64,000 nt of DNA from Progne subis subis (lineage: Eukaryota; Chordata; Aves; Passeriformes; Hirundinidae): NCBI GenBank assembly GCA_022316685.1, contig JAKJHU010000082.1, positions 2,852,001 through 2,916,000 of the forward strand, given 5' to 3'. This document shows, piece by piece, positions 38,364 to 51,483 of this stretch. Each line of letters opens with the position of its first letter. The first letter of the stretch is position 1. The notes under the pieces are model-generated. The model was not told the DNA's origin, did not search any database, and saw only the letters and a program-made list of their open reading frames with translations. Position numbers and translations under genes: made by a program.

Positions 38364-38600
38364 CCGCGCTCCCCTCACGCCGCCCCGCGTTCTCCTCACG
38401 CCGCCCCGCGCTCCCCTCACGCCGCTCCGCGTTCTCCTCACGCCGCCCCGCGCTCCCCTCACGCCGCTCCGCGTTCTCCTCACGCCGCCCCGCGTTCTCC
38501 TCACGCCGCCCCGCGTTCTCCTCACGCCGCCCCGCGTTCTCCTCACGCCGCCCCGCGTTCTCCTCACGCCGCTCCGCGTTCTCCTCACGCCGCTCCGCGC
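38364..38600. repeat. 21-bp GC-rich minisatellite, about 11 copies
   Basis: The unit is CTCACGCCGCCCCGCGTTCTC with variants CCGCTCCGCG and GCTCCC. Since 21 is a multiple of three, each frame shows a 7-residue repeat (RSPHAAP, PPRVLLT or RRPAFSS). That accounts for the 143-148 codon ORFs here. Confidence 0.95.
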
Positions 38601-38983
38601 GCCGCCGCCCGCAGATGGCGCCGCGGCCCCGGCGATGGCGGCGCTGAGCCCGGCCCTGCCCGGCGGGGCTCCGCCGCGGGCACGGCTACGGGCAGAACGG
38701 CCCGCAGCCTTCCCAAACGTCTGCTGACCGAAAGCAGTATTTCACGGGAATGCTCAGGGACACGAGTATAATGAAATTCCACTCCAGAATTCCATGCTCA
38801 AATCCCTAGCTGCTTCAGCTGAAGAGCGGTTTGTGATAAAGTGGCGGCGTTTTTCTCGTGCCGGAGGTGAAGGGGTATTTTGGCTGTCCTGCCGGTTCTG
38901 CCAGGCCAGCAGATGGCCGGTCCGAGCCTTGGGCAGCCCCCAGAGCAGCCCCCGAACAGGAGCAGCCCCGCGGCGCTGGGAAG

Positions 38984-39022
38984 ATGCTGGCGGCCCTTGT
39001 GCGGCCCGGCAGAGCGCAGGAG
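38984..39022 (+). other. Possible orphan first coding exon in the second CpG island
   Basis: An ATG opens 13 codons (MLAALVRPGRAQE) directly followed by a strong donor GTGAGC at 39023, in phase 0. The position in a CpG island fits a first exon. I do not recognise the peptide and found no partner exon, so this is speculative. Confidence 0.2.
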
Positions 39023-39070
39023 GTGAGCGAAAGCCGGTGATGATCGCGGATCTCGCCTTTCCCAGCCCAC

Positions 39071-41488
39071 ACGGTAACATGGGCTGGGAGCCCTGGCTCG
39101 GGATTAGGATGCTCTGGGTCAGTTTTTCCAGTTCTGTCACAGGCAGTTTGCGCGATGTTGGGAAGAGCCACTTTGCGTTGTCGCATCTCACTTCTCACTT
39201 TCCCGAGAGACATCGATGCAAAAGGAACAGACAAGTTCAGGAAAAGCTGAAAGCTGTTGCACTCTGTGCATGTACTGGGACACAGCAATAACAGCCTGGG
39301 CTGACATTTTCAGAGGCCTTCGATATGATCATAAAGCACGACAATTAACAGTATTTAAATAAGAAACAGCATAGAATATGGAGGGCAAGGCCTGGCAATT
39401 CAAGAACAGCACCAAGTTTCTTTACACACAGACTACATGACATGAGGGCTGGAAGAGATTTTAACCCTTCCTGATCTAAAGCAGACTCAGCTCCATCACC
39501 TTGCAGCACATACAGGAAACCCAGAAGCCCAAGCCCCAGGTCCATGGTGCAGAACCTCCACCTGGTGCAGGCAGACAGGGCCAGCAAGACTGAGCATTAT
39601 TCCAAAGCAGGGAAGGAAAAAGAAAGAAACAGAGTTGTCTTTAGACAGATATTTTAAAAAGGAAATGTTAGATTTCAATCCGTCTTTCAAGCTCACTTTA
39701 GCTATGTAGACAAGAAGGATCAATTTAGAAACTGCCTCCCTTCAATTCACAGCAGCATAAGCAGCATCAGCATTTCACTTATGTTGCCATCTTTCAGATC
39801 GCTGCCGAGCGCAGCAGATGGAGATGAAACTGTGTCGTGCACATCAGACCATGCATGACTCTGAGTACATTAATTGATTGTCTGGAACTTGAGTCTTTGC
39901 ACTACTTTATGTGCTTTTGCAATGTCTAGCTGACAAAGAATGGGAAAAAGGAGACAGAGTTGTTCTCTAACTACCCTGAAAAATACTTAGGTCTCCATTT
40001 CACTTCCAGAAATTTCTCCTGGTGTGCAAGTTCATTATAATGCCATGGGTTGGCATGTGGCTTGTATTGAACCTGCATGTGCAGACTGATAATCAGAGGC
40101 CTGAAGAAAACACATCCAGGAAAAAAACCCCTTCTTCCACCAGCATAGGACTGTTTGCCTAGATCTAGAGCAAATCCTAGTCCTTATTTCTCAATCTGCT
40201 GCTCAGCATCACAGACCACTTGCAATTTCTGTGTGCCTCAGTTTTCAAATGTGAATTAGCCATCCCTCAGTCCCAAGAAGGTTCCTATTCCCAGGAACAT
40301 GATGTGTGTATGGTCTTTCCAGACTGGTTCTGTCCCTTTTTACATCTCCCTCATTAAATCTAGGCAATGCTTTCAATCTCAGATTTGAATGGCTGAGAAA
40401 TAATCAGGAAAAGAGCCTTGGCTTCCTATACTCCTCCATAACTTTTCTGAAAGATGTTCAATCACCCCAGCATTCTTTTTTTCCCCCAGAACTTTCTTTA
40501 AAGATTATTCCCAAAGTTCACACCATAGCATCCTGCTGAGTTAAAGCAAAATTGTACATGTACAGACCAGAAGAATCCCCTTGAGTCAATCAATAGCTAT
40601 ATTTCTGACTGTTTTAAAACCAATTGTTTCAGATGTCACTGTTCCAAACCAGGTTTTGTCCTGATCAATATCTCTGACAGCTGTTCAGATAACCTACCAG
40701 TGGAACTAATTGCTGATAAAGCTATGCAACTATGCTCAGTCAGGCTAGGATGCATTTTCCTTATGTAATTGCAATAGAAAACCTCACAGGAATCCAGCCC
40801 ATGCATGCAAAGCACAGATACATTCTGGGATGGGCATGTTTCAGTTTAGCAGAAAAATCTTTTTTTTGGTGCTTTCTTTGTCCTCACCACAAAAACAAAA
40901 TCCAAAAATATTTCCATTATTTCAGCTGTTGTCAGTGTGCTAAATTGTAGGCATGGAAATAGTTGCATTGACTTGAGTGGTGTGTACTGTGCATCTTGAA
41001 ATTCTTGTGTTGTTGGACAGGACAACAGTTTTCTAAAAGCACAAAGCTCTCCAGAATACATTCGTAATTTGTGGGGGAAGTGAGGGGAACCCTCCAAAAT
41101 GCTGTGTTTTTTATTACGTGGTTCAAAAAAGGCCAAACTCTGCACCAGTATAAATAAGCAGAATGCTAATGAACCCCCATGCCAGCCTGGTCCCTGGTTT
41201 TACAGCTAATGAAGATTCCCAAAGAGCCAGTTTAAGTTAAGGAAATGCCTGTGCCTCCTTCTCCCTTCATCAGATTTATTACCAAATGCTTCAGAAGTGA
41301 CCCAATCTCCTGTTCTGCAGAGGCATCAAGGTACTCCTGCATGCACGGAATGACCCACAGATATTGCAGCACACTGCACCACACTTTATTGGCTCAGGAG
41401 GAAAGGAGGAGGTTCAGAGCTGTAGTAGATTGACTCTCTTACAGACACTGCGGGCAGGAAGGAGAGATCTTGATTTTGATCATATTCC
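39071..41488. other. Gene-free interval after the second CpG island
   Basis: Only short chance ORFs. No acceptor-coding pair that would continue the possible exon at 38984 could be recognised. Confidence 0.5.
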
Positions 41489-41921
41489 TGATGCCTTAGG
41501 ATTTTAGCTTTTATATTTTTCAAATCCTGTACTGCTTTAGTGTATAAGTCTAAAACTCCATGTAGAGTGCTAGCTACTCGTCTTCACATTTTGGTCTGAC
41601 ACAACAATCCCTCTCTAGGCCTGGGGACACCTCACTGCCTCAGGCCCCGAAGGTATAAACAAAAGTGAGCTGGGGGGGAAGGCAAAGTGGGAGAATATGA
41701 CTTCATTACCTGAAGCTGTAATTGGAGAATTAACCCCCAATATGCAAATGGTCCAAACTTATTTCTGTATAAAAATCTCGTGACCATTGTCCACCTAGGG
41801 TGTAGCCTTTTGGAGGCTTTTGACTGCCTGAGGTGTATCTATTGAAGGCTGTTAATAAATACCCACTTTGTTCTCTTAATCTTGTCTAGCCTCTGTTCTA
41901 GGGAGTCACTCCAAGGCATCA
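41489..41921 (+). mobile_element. Solo LTR, family 1 copy b
   Basis: It runs from TGATGCCTTAGG to AAGGCATCA, giving a short terminal inverted repeat. It has the octamer ATGCAAAT at 41742, a TATAAAAA box at 41768 and AATAAA at 41854, in the order expected of U3 then R. No matching target-site duplication is visible, which fits age or a rearranged edge. Confidence 0.85.
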
Positions 41922-42771
41922 TGCCAGCAAACCTGAGTAAATGAGAAATGGTGAAGCAATTCCAGGGAAGGGAAGTGTCCTGTCCTGGCACTGAACCAAC
42001 TGTGAGGTTCTAAATATTGCTGGTGTAAGCACTAGCAAGAACATTTTAGTTGAGATCTCATTGCAGATGAAAGCCTACTTTGTTTACTAAAACTGACCAT
42101 GTTAATATTCAGACCAGAGCAGATTAGCTTTTCTGTGGATAGTTCTCAAAGCACAGCTCTCATGAGGACCTTGCTTGCATTTCCAAGCAGGAGCTTTCAC
42201 TCTTCTACTGAGCATTTACTGTGAATACAGGAATTTCTTTCCTCTCCCCACACTCCACAACTGGAAACACCACTCTTCAGTACAAGGTAGACGAAGATGA
42301 GATTTGAATGCACCTATGTGAAACAGCACTGCAAGGTGCCAGGGATGAGAAGCCAGCACCTCAGAAGAGGGAGCAATTTTAATCTTGCAGAGTCAGTATT
42401 GATTAGATTTCTATTTGTACAAAATAGCTCATTTCCCACCCTGAATAAAACAGAGGTGGGAGCAGCCCCAAAGCCTGATGGAGCACATGACTGAGCCAGG
42501 TATGACACACATATGTTTAGGAAAACCAGATACTGTCCACAAGCTCAAGTGCTGGCTCAAGCACCTGACACATGTACCCTGCAGTCATGATTTTACCAAA
42601 TGTACTCGTTAGTTTGAAACTCTTCTGCATCCCACTCTCTGCAGAGGTTCTCTTTATAGTGAGAATTTTCTGCCTATCCTCTATGAAGATTTTGGTAGTT
42701 GGGTTAATACTACAGCAATTGGTGTATCTGAAATAAAACCTATAATTCATGTAGAAAATTATGATGATCAC

Positions 42772-42780
42772 GATAATAAT

Positions 42781-42813
<33 letters not shown>

Positions 42814-42819
42814 AATAAT
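42772..42819. repeat. (AAC)n microsatellite with AAT flanks
   Basis: About ten AAC units at 42781-42810 bordered on both sides by AAT units. Confidence 0.95.
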
Positions 42820-43301
42820 GTTGTATTAAACCAGCTGTCTACGTCCAAAATCTGGTCCTATTTCTGTGACATCTGAGTCTTACACTGACATATCATGAGC
42901 AGCACACCAAGTGCTTTACTTTGCACAGAAGTGACTGCATTGGTATGCTACCACAGTCTGCAAAACTGCAATTACATCAGCCTTTAAATTGAGAACAACG
43001 CTTTACATTAAGTGATCCCAATTACAGAGTAAGTACCTGATGCTAAGAAAAGTGACTGTTATATTTATGTGCTTATATAACTAACAGATTGAGTGAGCTC
43101 TTGCCCTTTGCTTATCTGCTGGGCTCTTATCATTTCAAGAAATGAGAATCTACCTCCACGGGTGATCTCATAAGCCAGGAAATGCAGATTTTAAAGTTAG
43201 ATTGCTGATAGGCCTCTTGGAATAGGAGCAGAGTGTAGTTCTGTTGTTGTGCTAAAGTCAGTGCTCAAACTGCTGTGCCTGCACTGAAGCCCTTTTCAGG
43301 C

Positions 43302-43510
43302 AATCACTGAAGGGCTGAGGTTGGAAGGCACCTCTGGAGATCATCTGTTCCAATGCCCTGCTCAAAGCAGGGTCAATTAGAACAGGCTCCTCAGGACTAT
43401 GGCCAGTCAGGTTTTGATATTTGAAGTTGGAGACTCTACAACCTCTCTAGGCAATCCTACTTCAGGATTTAATCATCCTCACAGTAAGAGAGCTCTGTCT
43501 GTGTTTAAAG
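43302..43510 (-). mobile_element. CR1 LINE fragment
   Basis: The blocks GGTTGGAAGGCACCTCTGGA, CCCTGCTCAAAGCAGGGTCA and GACTCTACAACCTCTCTAGG are CR1 3'UTR sequence in reverse orientation. It is short and diverged. Confidence 0.85.
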
Positions 43511-44479
43511 AGCTCCTAAAATCAGCAACACAAGCACCTGTGCTGTGCCACCACCCTGGAGAAGCTACCTGAGTTGCTGTGCTATGTCAGTGACAGTGGC
43601 ACTTGTAAGTGATGATGACCTTTATCAGTGCAGCAGAATTACAGCCCCAGCACAGGCTGTTTGTAACCCTGGGCCTGTTTTACTGTTGTGCAGTGAATGA
43701 AAACAAATGGCTTCCAGAGACAAGTAATGCATTCTGGCAACATTTTAGACCAGTGGAGCTATAAACTAGCAGACTATACAGAATTCTCAGATTTTAAGTA
43801 CTGGTGGTCCACTATCAAACCACCAGAGCTTCAACCCATCCCTCTTTCCAAAAGATACTGCAGGGGCTGGATTAGTCTTTTGCAGGAGGGATTGAAGCAG
43901 TACAGAAGCAACTAATGTTGTAAAAGCTTTTTAGGTATAGCCAGGGGGTATGGACCTTAAAATGCCACTCTGATTAACCTGCACCAGCTCAGGGCCATTT
44001 TCTCAGGCCCTGCTCCATTAGAGAAGTAGAACAAGCAACAGCACCCACTCCTTCCTCTCTGCTCTGCTATGAGACTAATCTTGTTTGTTCTGCAGTTCTT
44101 TATGACCACTGGGTATATGACTTTGATACTGAGGTTTTAATTCCTTTTGTTTTTCTGAAGATTATTTGAAACAGAAAGATAGTTCAAAGAAAGAGAAAAC
44201 AGAAGCTTATGTGCTGCGTTGGTTGCATGCCAAGTGTTGGGATATTCCCCTGCAGAGGCCAGAATTTGTACTATTGTCAGCAAGCTTTCTGCAAATTGCC
44301 GTGCAACTACTCGATGTCACAAGGCACGTGAAGCACCAGGACCAGCTCAGTGGTCAGGTCTGTGGCCGTGGTTATGTCAGTGTTTTGGAGATGATGGAGC
44401 AGGCTTTCAAAACAGAGCGGGAGTCCTGCTCTGCAAGTCCCTGCCTCGGGGTCGTAGGTTACAATGTAAAATGTAACCA

Positions 44480-44985
44480 AAAGTCTGTATTCCATCACCA
44501 TCTGCATAAGCTGTTAAAAGCAGGTGGGGCAGTGTTTCTTTATCTCTTCCATGATAACTCCCTCTGGGGGTGTCTTCTGTTAATGGGCCGTCAAGTCTCA
44601 TTGCGCGACTGATAAAATGACATCATCCCATTGTGAAATGCTCCACCCAGGGGGAGGAACCAAGCATTCTTACCTGGGTATAATCTGACGTTTGGGACAC
44701 CACAGCCAGCCCTTACCCACTGGATTCCCAGGGGACAAGAGCTGCATAAGCACCTCTGGTCCTTCAGAGGGAGACCAGACCCTTTTACAGGATCACTGCT
44801 TCAACAGAACCACATCTGTCACTCCAGCAGGACTGCAGCCACCATTTAATGGGAACTGCTACCACTACCCTGACCAACAAGGTGTCAGGTTGTGTCCTGA
44901 CTCTGTCAGTTTAAGCTGGTGTTTTCTGCCTTTATTTTAATTTTCCTATTAGATTGTACTGACTTAGAATCTCCCGCTGGTTGTT
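44480..44985 (+). mobile_element. LTR fragment of a second, probably ERVL-like family
   Basis: The blocks AACTCCCTCTGGGGGTGTCT, TGATAAAATGACATCATCCC, CTCCACCCAGGGGGAGGA and GGGTATAATCTGA resemble a common avian LTR as I remember it. A TATA-like box lies near 44682 and the 3' part has the expected T-rich run. The edges are approximate and the 3' end appears truncated. An ORF at 44166-44612 overlaps its start and is not called as a gene. Confidence 0.6.
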
Positions 44986-45776
44986 TTTCAAGCCAGTATA
45001 CTCAGCTACAGCATGGGCTGAGAGGATCCAAATGCCACCAGGACAGTTCTGAACATCAGTGTGACAACCACAGATCACCCCCACGCGTGGGGCATTCTGC
45101 AGGAGCGATCTGCCCCTGTTCTGGGGGGGCTGTGCTGGATGCAGCAGACATGATGCTGGCAGGAGACGTGGTACAAAAGCTGCAGGTGTGCCACTGGCAC
45201 AGGAGGGGCCCCTGGAGCTGCAGAGGCAGGCAGGGCACACACATGCAGTTTGTGCTGTCCTGGGAGGGCTCCTGAGGAAGGGACACTGTTCTCATTGTTG
45301 CTTTGACTTTGCTGGGCACAGCTTTTCCTCACAAACATGAGAGTTGCATCAGGTTGTATGGTGATTTGTGTTGGGATTTCAGTTTCCTGGACTATGATAT
45401 GCATCTAAGACACAACCAGGCATCCTGGGGCCATCAGTCAGAGCTTTGAACCGTGTGTAACTTAAGATGAGACATAAGGAGACGGGAAATATCCCTGATG
45501 GCCAGCAAAACCAAAATCAAAACAGAATAATAAAGAGCCCAGAACACAGCAGAGCAAGAACAAAAGGAGATTAGAAAACAGAAATCATCAGTACTCTCAG
45601 AAACAAAAGCACCAGGGACAAAGCCAACCACCCTGGTGTTGGTCTGTCCAGACAGTGGTCAAGGGAATGAGTCATCCTCACAGCTCTGCATTTTACATAG
45701 CTGGGAAAAACTTTCTTGGGCCCTCGGTAATCTTACTCAGCTTCTTCATGCAGGAAACAATCTAACCATCTCCCCT

Positions 45777-45796
45777 TTCTTTTTTTTTTTTTTTTT
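45777..45796. repeat. Poly(T) tract
   Basis: A run of T interrupted by one C near its start. Confidence 0.85.
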
Positions 45797-48256
45797 GGCT
45801 TTCCACACACGTAACTCATTAAAAATAAGAAAATATGAGGTTTGACTGCGGTGGGTGAAGGGAACAGCTGGAGTGCATGTGAAATAGCAGGTCTCTTCTG
45901 ATCCAGAATGCTGCACCACAGGAGAGCAACATAGGTGGAAGCTACTAATACAGTACTTTAATGATGAGAACCCCCATGCAACATCTGCCTCTGTGGATAT
46001 CCATACATTAAATGCTTTGGCAATTCTTGCTTATAATCCCACCTACAGCTGACACTGTGCTGCTACTTTGGTTGTAGACTGGAAGAACACAAACCTCATT
46101 TGAAATGAAAGGAAGAAAATAATTACCTTGCATTACAAAGTCATTCTATGCTGAAAGGGAAATCTGCTTTACTACTGGGTCTCAAATGACAGAAAAATTA
46201 CTAGACCAGATAGCACTGTGGTAAGTGCTTAATGGTAGAGTTCCTGCTGTCCTACAGTCACCTGATGCCCAAACTGCTGAGGATCTCAAAGAAGTCAGAA
46301 TGCTCTGTCCCTAGAAGTCTTGTCATTAATGCCAGTTTTAGCAGAAGAATACAATCAAAAGATTCTCAGAAGACTGAATTATTTATCCTGTCAAGTAGAG
46401 GAACATGACTGTATCACAGGATGATTAATATAAGTAGTATAACTAATATACTTTTAAATTTAGTCTACAAGTCTAGAGGTCCATTTGCCACTATTAATTC
46501 AACACTTCATTATAAAATAGCTCAGTGTGTTCAGGGCAACAACAATGAGGCAGCAGCGTCCAAAGTTCGGGCAGGCAGACCAAAACCAGCTTCAATGCCA
46601 GTTTGAACAGTAAAGACAGAGCAGTGGGAAGTACCCTTTCCCCACAGTGCTAACCCATTCCTCATCCTAACAGGATATCAGGACCAACAGAGCTTACCCT
46701 CTAGTAACTCCATCCAATATGGTGTGTTACAACACCGAAGTTAAAATACAGCTTACAATAGAAGGCAGTGTTTAGTCGTTTCCTTGTGCAAGAAACTCAT
46801 CTATTCCTGAGGCTGCCTGGTGGACTTGCGTGTTGTTAGCCTGAAGACTTCCATGCATGCCCAGGAATGCAGATCCTCCATGGGTTAGCTGCAAAGGGGT
46901 TTCTACCAGGGCTACCATCAAAAATGCAAAATAGCTTTGCACCGGAATCCAGTGTGGGGAAGACTGGATCCCCCTCAGTCTGTGCAGTGGGAAAATCCTG
47001 ACTGAGTGCTTAACTAAACCATTGCCTTTCATGAGCAGCAGACACTGCCATATGTTTTCCTGAAATACTGGCCCAGAAAACTGTGCTTCCTGGTGCCTCA
47101 CTCAAAACACAGATTGGTCGATGCTGACATCCCTGCTGGGACACAGTGGCTGCCTCTGTAGGAGTGATGATAGAGCAAAGCTATTTGGCTTATTTCCCTT
47201 GGAAGGGATTTTCTTGAACCTATTACCAGCAGGGATTTCAGTAATGACCCCTGTAAAGTGTATACACATATACATGCATATGGCTCATTTTAGCGTGAGC
47301 TATAGGATGAACCAGATTATCTTATTTTTATGGTTTGGTTTAGAAGCAAGATGAAGATTTACATCCTCCATTTGCCACATGAAGTTTAAATCATCACACA
47401 GGACTGCATGCAGACAAACAATCAGTGAAAATTCATGCATGTCCAAAAAACAGTCCCATATATTTTGCCCAAGTTCTGACACCGCCCCGCAATGTAATAA
47501 GTGAAGTAGAAGATCATTCACAGGATCAGTTCTGCAAAACTGCACAGCAAACACTCTGTGCCTGCAGCAGCTCTCCCTGTGAGGCCATGGCCAGCCTCAG
47601 TCCCTGAGAGGAGAGCAAGTTTGAGTGGGCCCAGCCTGGGTTTGGCAAGGTACAGAGCTGTGCTGCTGAGCAGCTTTCCCACAGTTCATACTCTGCTATT
47701 CACAGCGTAACAGGATCCCACAGTCACTCCCAGGGAGGGCAACTTAATAAAAGAGAACTTTCTTTATGATCACAGTTTTGCTTTTAAAGGTTTTCAGGAA
47801 AGCTCTCAAGGATCATTATTCACATGGTTTAGGGGCTGTACAGCTGTCAGCAACAGAATATGCTCCAAAACTGGTTTTAGTAATTCCAGTGTCAGCAGCA
47901 GCCCAAGGAAGGGTCAGTTCCTGGTTCCTGGCCATAATTTTCAATACAATGGCTTTTATCAGTGAGCCCTTTGGTGGTTTGTCACAGCTGCACACCTGTG
48001 CCATCACCTCCACAGCAGAGTCTAAACTGCCTCCATACCATCTGGTAAAAATTGCTTTCTTGTTGCTGCCAGGAACTGCTGGGGAGAGGAGAAGAAATCA
48101 TGTCACAAGAAAAGTTTTTCATATATATACAGAGAGAGTAAATCAATACAGGCAATTTCTTCCTTGATATTTCAATTCCTGAAAGCTCTTTATTAATCAT
48201 GTTTCCAGAACATGTGATGTTGCAAAAAAGGCTTTTGCTATGAACAGTTCTCAAGT

Positions 48257-48286
48257 GAAAGAAAGAAAGAAAGAAAGAAAAAAAAA
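48257..48286. repeat. (GAAA)n microsatellite
   Basis: Five to six GAAA units followed by an A run. Confidence 0.93.
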
Positions 48287-48463
48287 GCAACTGTAAAATA
48301 AAACAAGTAATACTGCAAAACACCTTATCCAGGTGTGTTAGGCCTGAGCACATTCAGGCATTGATTCATCCCCTGCCCCTTCTTTCTCCTTTGAGCTGTG
48401 AGGTAAGGACTTAGGAAAGGCTTTATAATCAGGGAAGAAGTATCTTTTAGGGGAAAGAAGGAG

Positions 48464-48512
48464 GGGAAAAAAAAAAACCAAACCAAACAAAACAAACAAA
48501 CAAACAAAAAAA
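48464..48512. repeat. A-rich (CAAA)n microsatellite
   Basis: An A run followed by imperfect CCAAA and CAAA units. Confidence 0.88.
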
Positions 48513-51029
48513 CCTGAAAGAAATTTTTAAAAAGGAAAACCTCAAAAACCCAAAAGAACCGCAAAGAGGAGTCTATTTGTCCAAAAGAACTGTAGCCATA
48601 AGAGCTAAACTGGTGTCTAGATGTTAACTACATGATCTTTAGTTAACATCTGTCATTTCTACTTTGTTTTTTCTGTATTTTAGAGAAGATTAAAAGAAAA
48701 TTACTATGTTAACACTAGGAGCCTGTTACTCTGATATTTCCGGCAGAAATGGAGTAAAAAGGCCCCACAAAAGATGCCTGATTTCACAGAGCAGCACTGA
48801 GCTAAGGACTGTAGCATGTGGGCCTGTGTGCTCTGGTGACATTGCTGGTTGGAACCAATCCAGCAGAGCAGCCTGTTTAGCCAGGGGAAAGCTTTTCTTT
48901 ATTTATACTACTGAGGCCCTGGCAATTAATGCTTGGTTACAGTGCAATTCCCACATTGTGCTGCAACACCTTTAGAGGAACAGGTAAGTGCAGTCACCCC
49001 ATCTACACCTGCAGGCTTTGGAACAGACAAGCTCTGCCCGTTCCACAGGCAGTGGCAATAAATTTCATTTCAGCTCCACTCTGCAGTGCTCTGGGACATG
49101 TGCACAAAATATGGATTTATTTGGCTGTAACTCCAGTGTATAGTTCCTGACCTGAGGCTCTTCCCAACACCAGCTTGCTCTACACACCTGCCTGCACCAC
49201 AGAATGTGTTTTCACTGGGGAGTTGGCCAGTAGGAAGGTGTAGTGACTTTGAGACCCAATAAACACTACTAAACTGCTGTATCTACAGCAATACTTCCTC
49301 TTAAGTTTCAGGAAGAGTAAAGAAGTATTAAGAACAGGATCGGGAAAATACCACCTTAATCAATACATTGTGTTCAGTAAAGTTCATAGCTCATTAGCAG
49401 TCCAATACCTACCAGTAAGCTATTTCACAGCTTCAAAGTCTCAGCTGAGTTTTCCCAACTTCCATTTAAAAAATAAAATCTTATTTCATGTAGAACAATC
49501 CCATGATTTGCAACTCCCCTTCTCCCTGATCTTTATTGAGAGATTTCCAATCAGTCCCAGGCCCTATTCCAGATGTCCTTTCCTCTGTCAGATCAGCTGT
49601 ATCGTACCTGAGGGTGAATATTTCTCTCTGAGTGTTTCAAAGTTCAGTTGAATGGTGTAACCACACTGAAAGCACAGTCTAGCTCACCATATGCTTTCTC
49701 CTTAAGCTTTATTACTCTCCCTGTAATTCTGCAGACACTAATTATTTGCTCAGGTTTACAGGGTGTGAACGGGTTGCGGTTCAGGTGTGGTCAGTGCTAC
49801 TTCACTATTGCTTCTATTGACTGTTTCAAAAGACAGTTTTTCCATGCCCTAATCTGGCTTTGCAGTTATTTTGCGTACAAAGAAGTTTTGACACTTTGTT
49901 AACATCTACTATCAGAAAATAATAATAAAATCCCCTTTTACCTTGGCTCCTTGATGTGAAAGCCAGATTTGTAAACAATAATTTTCAATATTAGTTTGTC
50001 TTCCTTTTAAATACAAAGTAACACAGCCACTGACTGCTTCTTGATGCCACACAGAGCCAAAAGTTCATCCTACTATAGAGCAGTAACTTCCCAGGGAGCA
50101 CTGGCCACACAAGACACTTCCTTCACTCCACTCAGAGCAAATATTCTGCAAGTTTTCACAACAGAAAAGCATTTCTCACATGAGAGAGGCTGTAATCTCT
50201 GTGTTAAACACTTGGAAACCCAAAAGGAGAAAGAAAAAGTATTTTAAGAACCCATCCAGCAACCAAGGAATACAGTTTGAAAGTCATTCTTAAAATACAT
50301 TATTTTCCTCATTGATGTTTCTAATTGAATCATACAAAAAGTCTCAAGAAACATGAGAGAAAGAGCACAAACAAAACAGTAGACTTCAGGAGACAGAGAT
50401 GAAGGGGGTTTTAGCTCGGAGAAACTACTTTTATCAGCACAACTGGCAGAATAGGAACACACACACAACCTTTCCTACTTTGAGTTGTGTGTGAGACAGC
50501 CTGGCCCTGGTGCTTCCTCTGTCCTTGGGTGGAATTTCCTGGTGCCCCAATGCAAACCCCACCAGTGCAGCATTAAATGAGAGGGGGTGGGGGGCCAGGG
50601 CAGGCACCTAAAGGCAAAACAGGGCCCGAGGGCTTTCAGCCCTGCTGGTTTGTTCCAGTCCGAGTGGTCACTCGAGGCCAATGTCCACAGAAACCCATCT
50701 TCCTCCAGGAATAATCTCTGTCTCAAAGATCTGAGTGCAATTGCCAAAATCTGCACTTTCCACAGCTTCCTTCTGGATCAAGGCAACAGCGCTGGGAGAT
50801 AATATGTAACACGATATCAAGAATTCCTCTGAACAAAATCATTCCACCTGACAATGGAGAAAGCAAAAATTAACCAATACTATTATAAATACAGTCTTCA
50901 GTATGGCTTCCTATATGCTGCAAGGATCTTCCTACACCCTGTCCAGACAGTGGGATCAAACATGCAGCAACCAAAGCAAGCTAACAGCCCTTAGCCTTTC
51001 CAGACTGGATATGTAGCCTTCCTAGCACT

Positions 51030-51479
51030 TGATGCCTTAGGGTTTTAGCTTGTATATTTTTCATATATTTGTAATCCTGCAGTTCTTTAGTGTAGAACTC
51101 TAAACTCCACACACAGTGTGAGCTGCTTGTTCCCCATTTTGGTCAGACACAACGATTCCTCTCCAGGCCTGGCAATCAAGGACACCTCAACTGCCTCAAG
51201 CCCTGAAAAATGGGAATAAAAGTGAGTTTGGGGGAGAAAACTTGAGGTAAATGACTTCATTACCTGAAGCTGTGACTGGAAGGTTAACTCCCAATATGCA
51301 AATGGACCAAACTCATAAAAATATTAAGACCCGTGACCCGTTGTCAATTTTTGGATGCAGCCCCTGGGTTGGCTTTCTTTGCCCTAAATGCGCCTGAGGG
51401 CCCTTCAATAAATAGAACTGCTTTTTATTCCCTTGATTTTGTCTGGCCACTGTTTTTAGGTAGTCCCCCAAAGGTATCA
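51030..51479 (+). mobile_element. Solo LTR, family 1 copy c, with 4-bp target duplication
   Basis: It runs from TGATGCCTTAGG to AAGGTATCA and is flanked by CACT on both sides (51026-51029 and 51480-51483). The octamer ATGCAAAT is at 51296, a CATAAAAA box at 51314 and AATAAA at 51407. It is collinear with copies a and b with small indels. No internal retroviral genes remain. Confidence 0.87.
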
Positions 51480-51483
51480 CACT

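Larger units (their letters stand above)
38330..39070. promoter_or_regulatory. Second CpG island, candidate promoter
   Basis: CpG density is high from the end of a CR1 element to about 39.07 kb. It includes a 21-bp minisatellite and an ATGGCGGC motif at 38635, which resembles a YY1 site found at many housekeeping starts. No recognised gene follows within the window, so it may serve an unrecognised transcript, a gene outside the window, or be GC-rich repeat only. Confidence 0.5.
44986..51029. other. Gene-free interval between LTRs
   Basis: It contains A-rich and T-rich simple repeats listed separately and unremarkable short ORFs. No gene, CR1 or LTR is recognised. Confidence 0.5.

Noticed and set aside
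38201..38771. ORFs with 7-residue repeats (RSPHAAP and others)
   Set aside because: They are translations of the 21-bp minisatellite; other frames and the opposite strand are equally open.
44166..44612. 148-codon ORF
   Set aside because: It overlaps the start of an LTR-like element and has no recognised family; no retroviral gene motif is seen.
41489..51483. A full provirus bounded by the two LTRs
   Set aside because: No gag, pol or env remnants lie between them and copy c has its own target duplication, so they are better read as solo LTRs.
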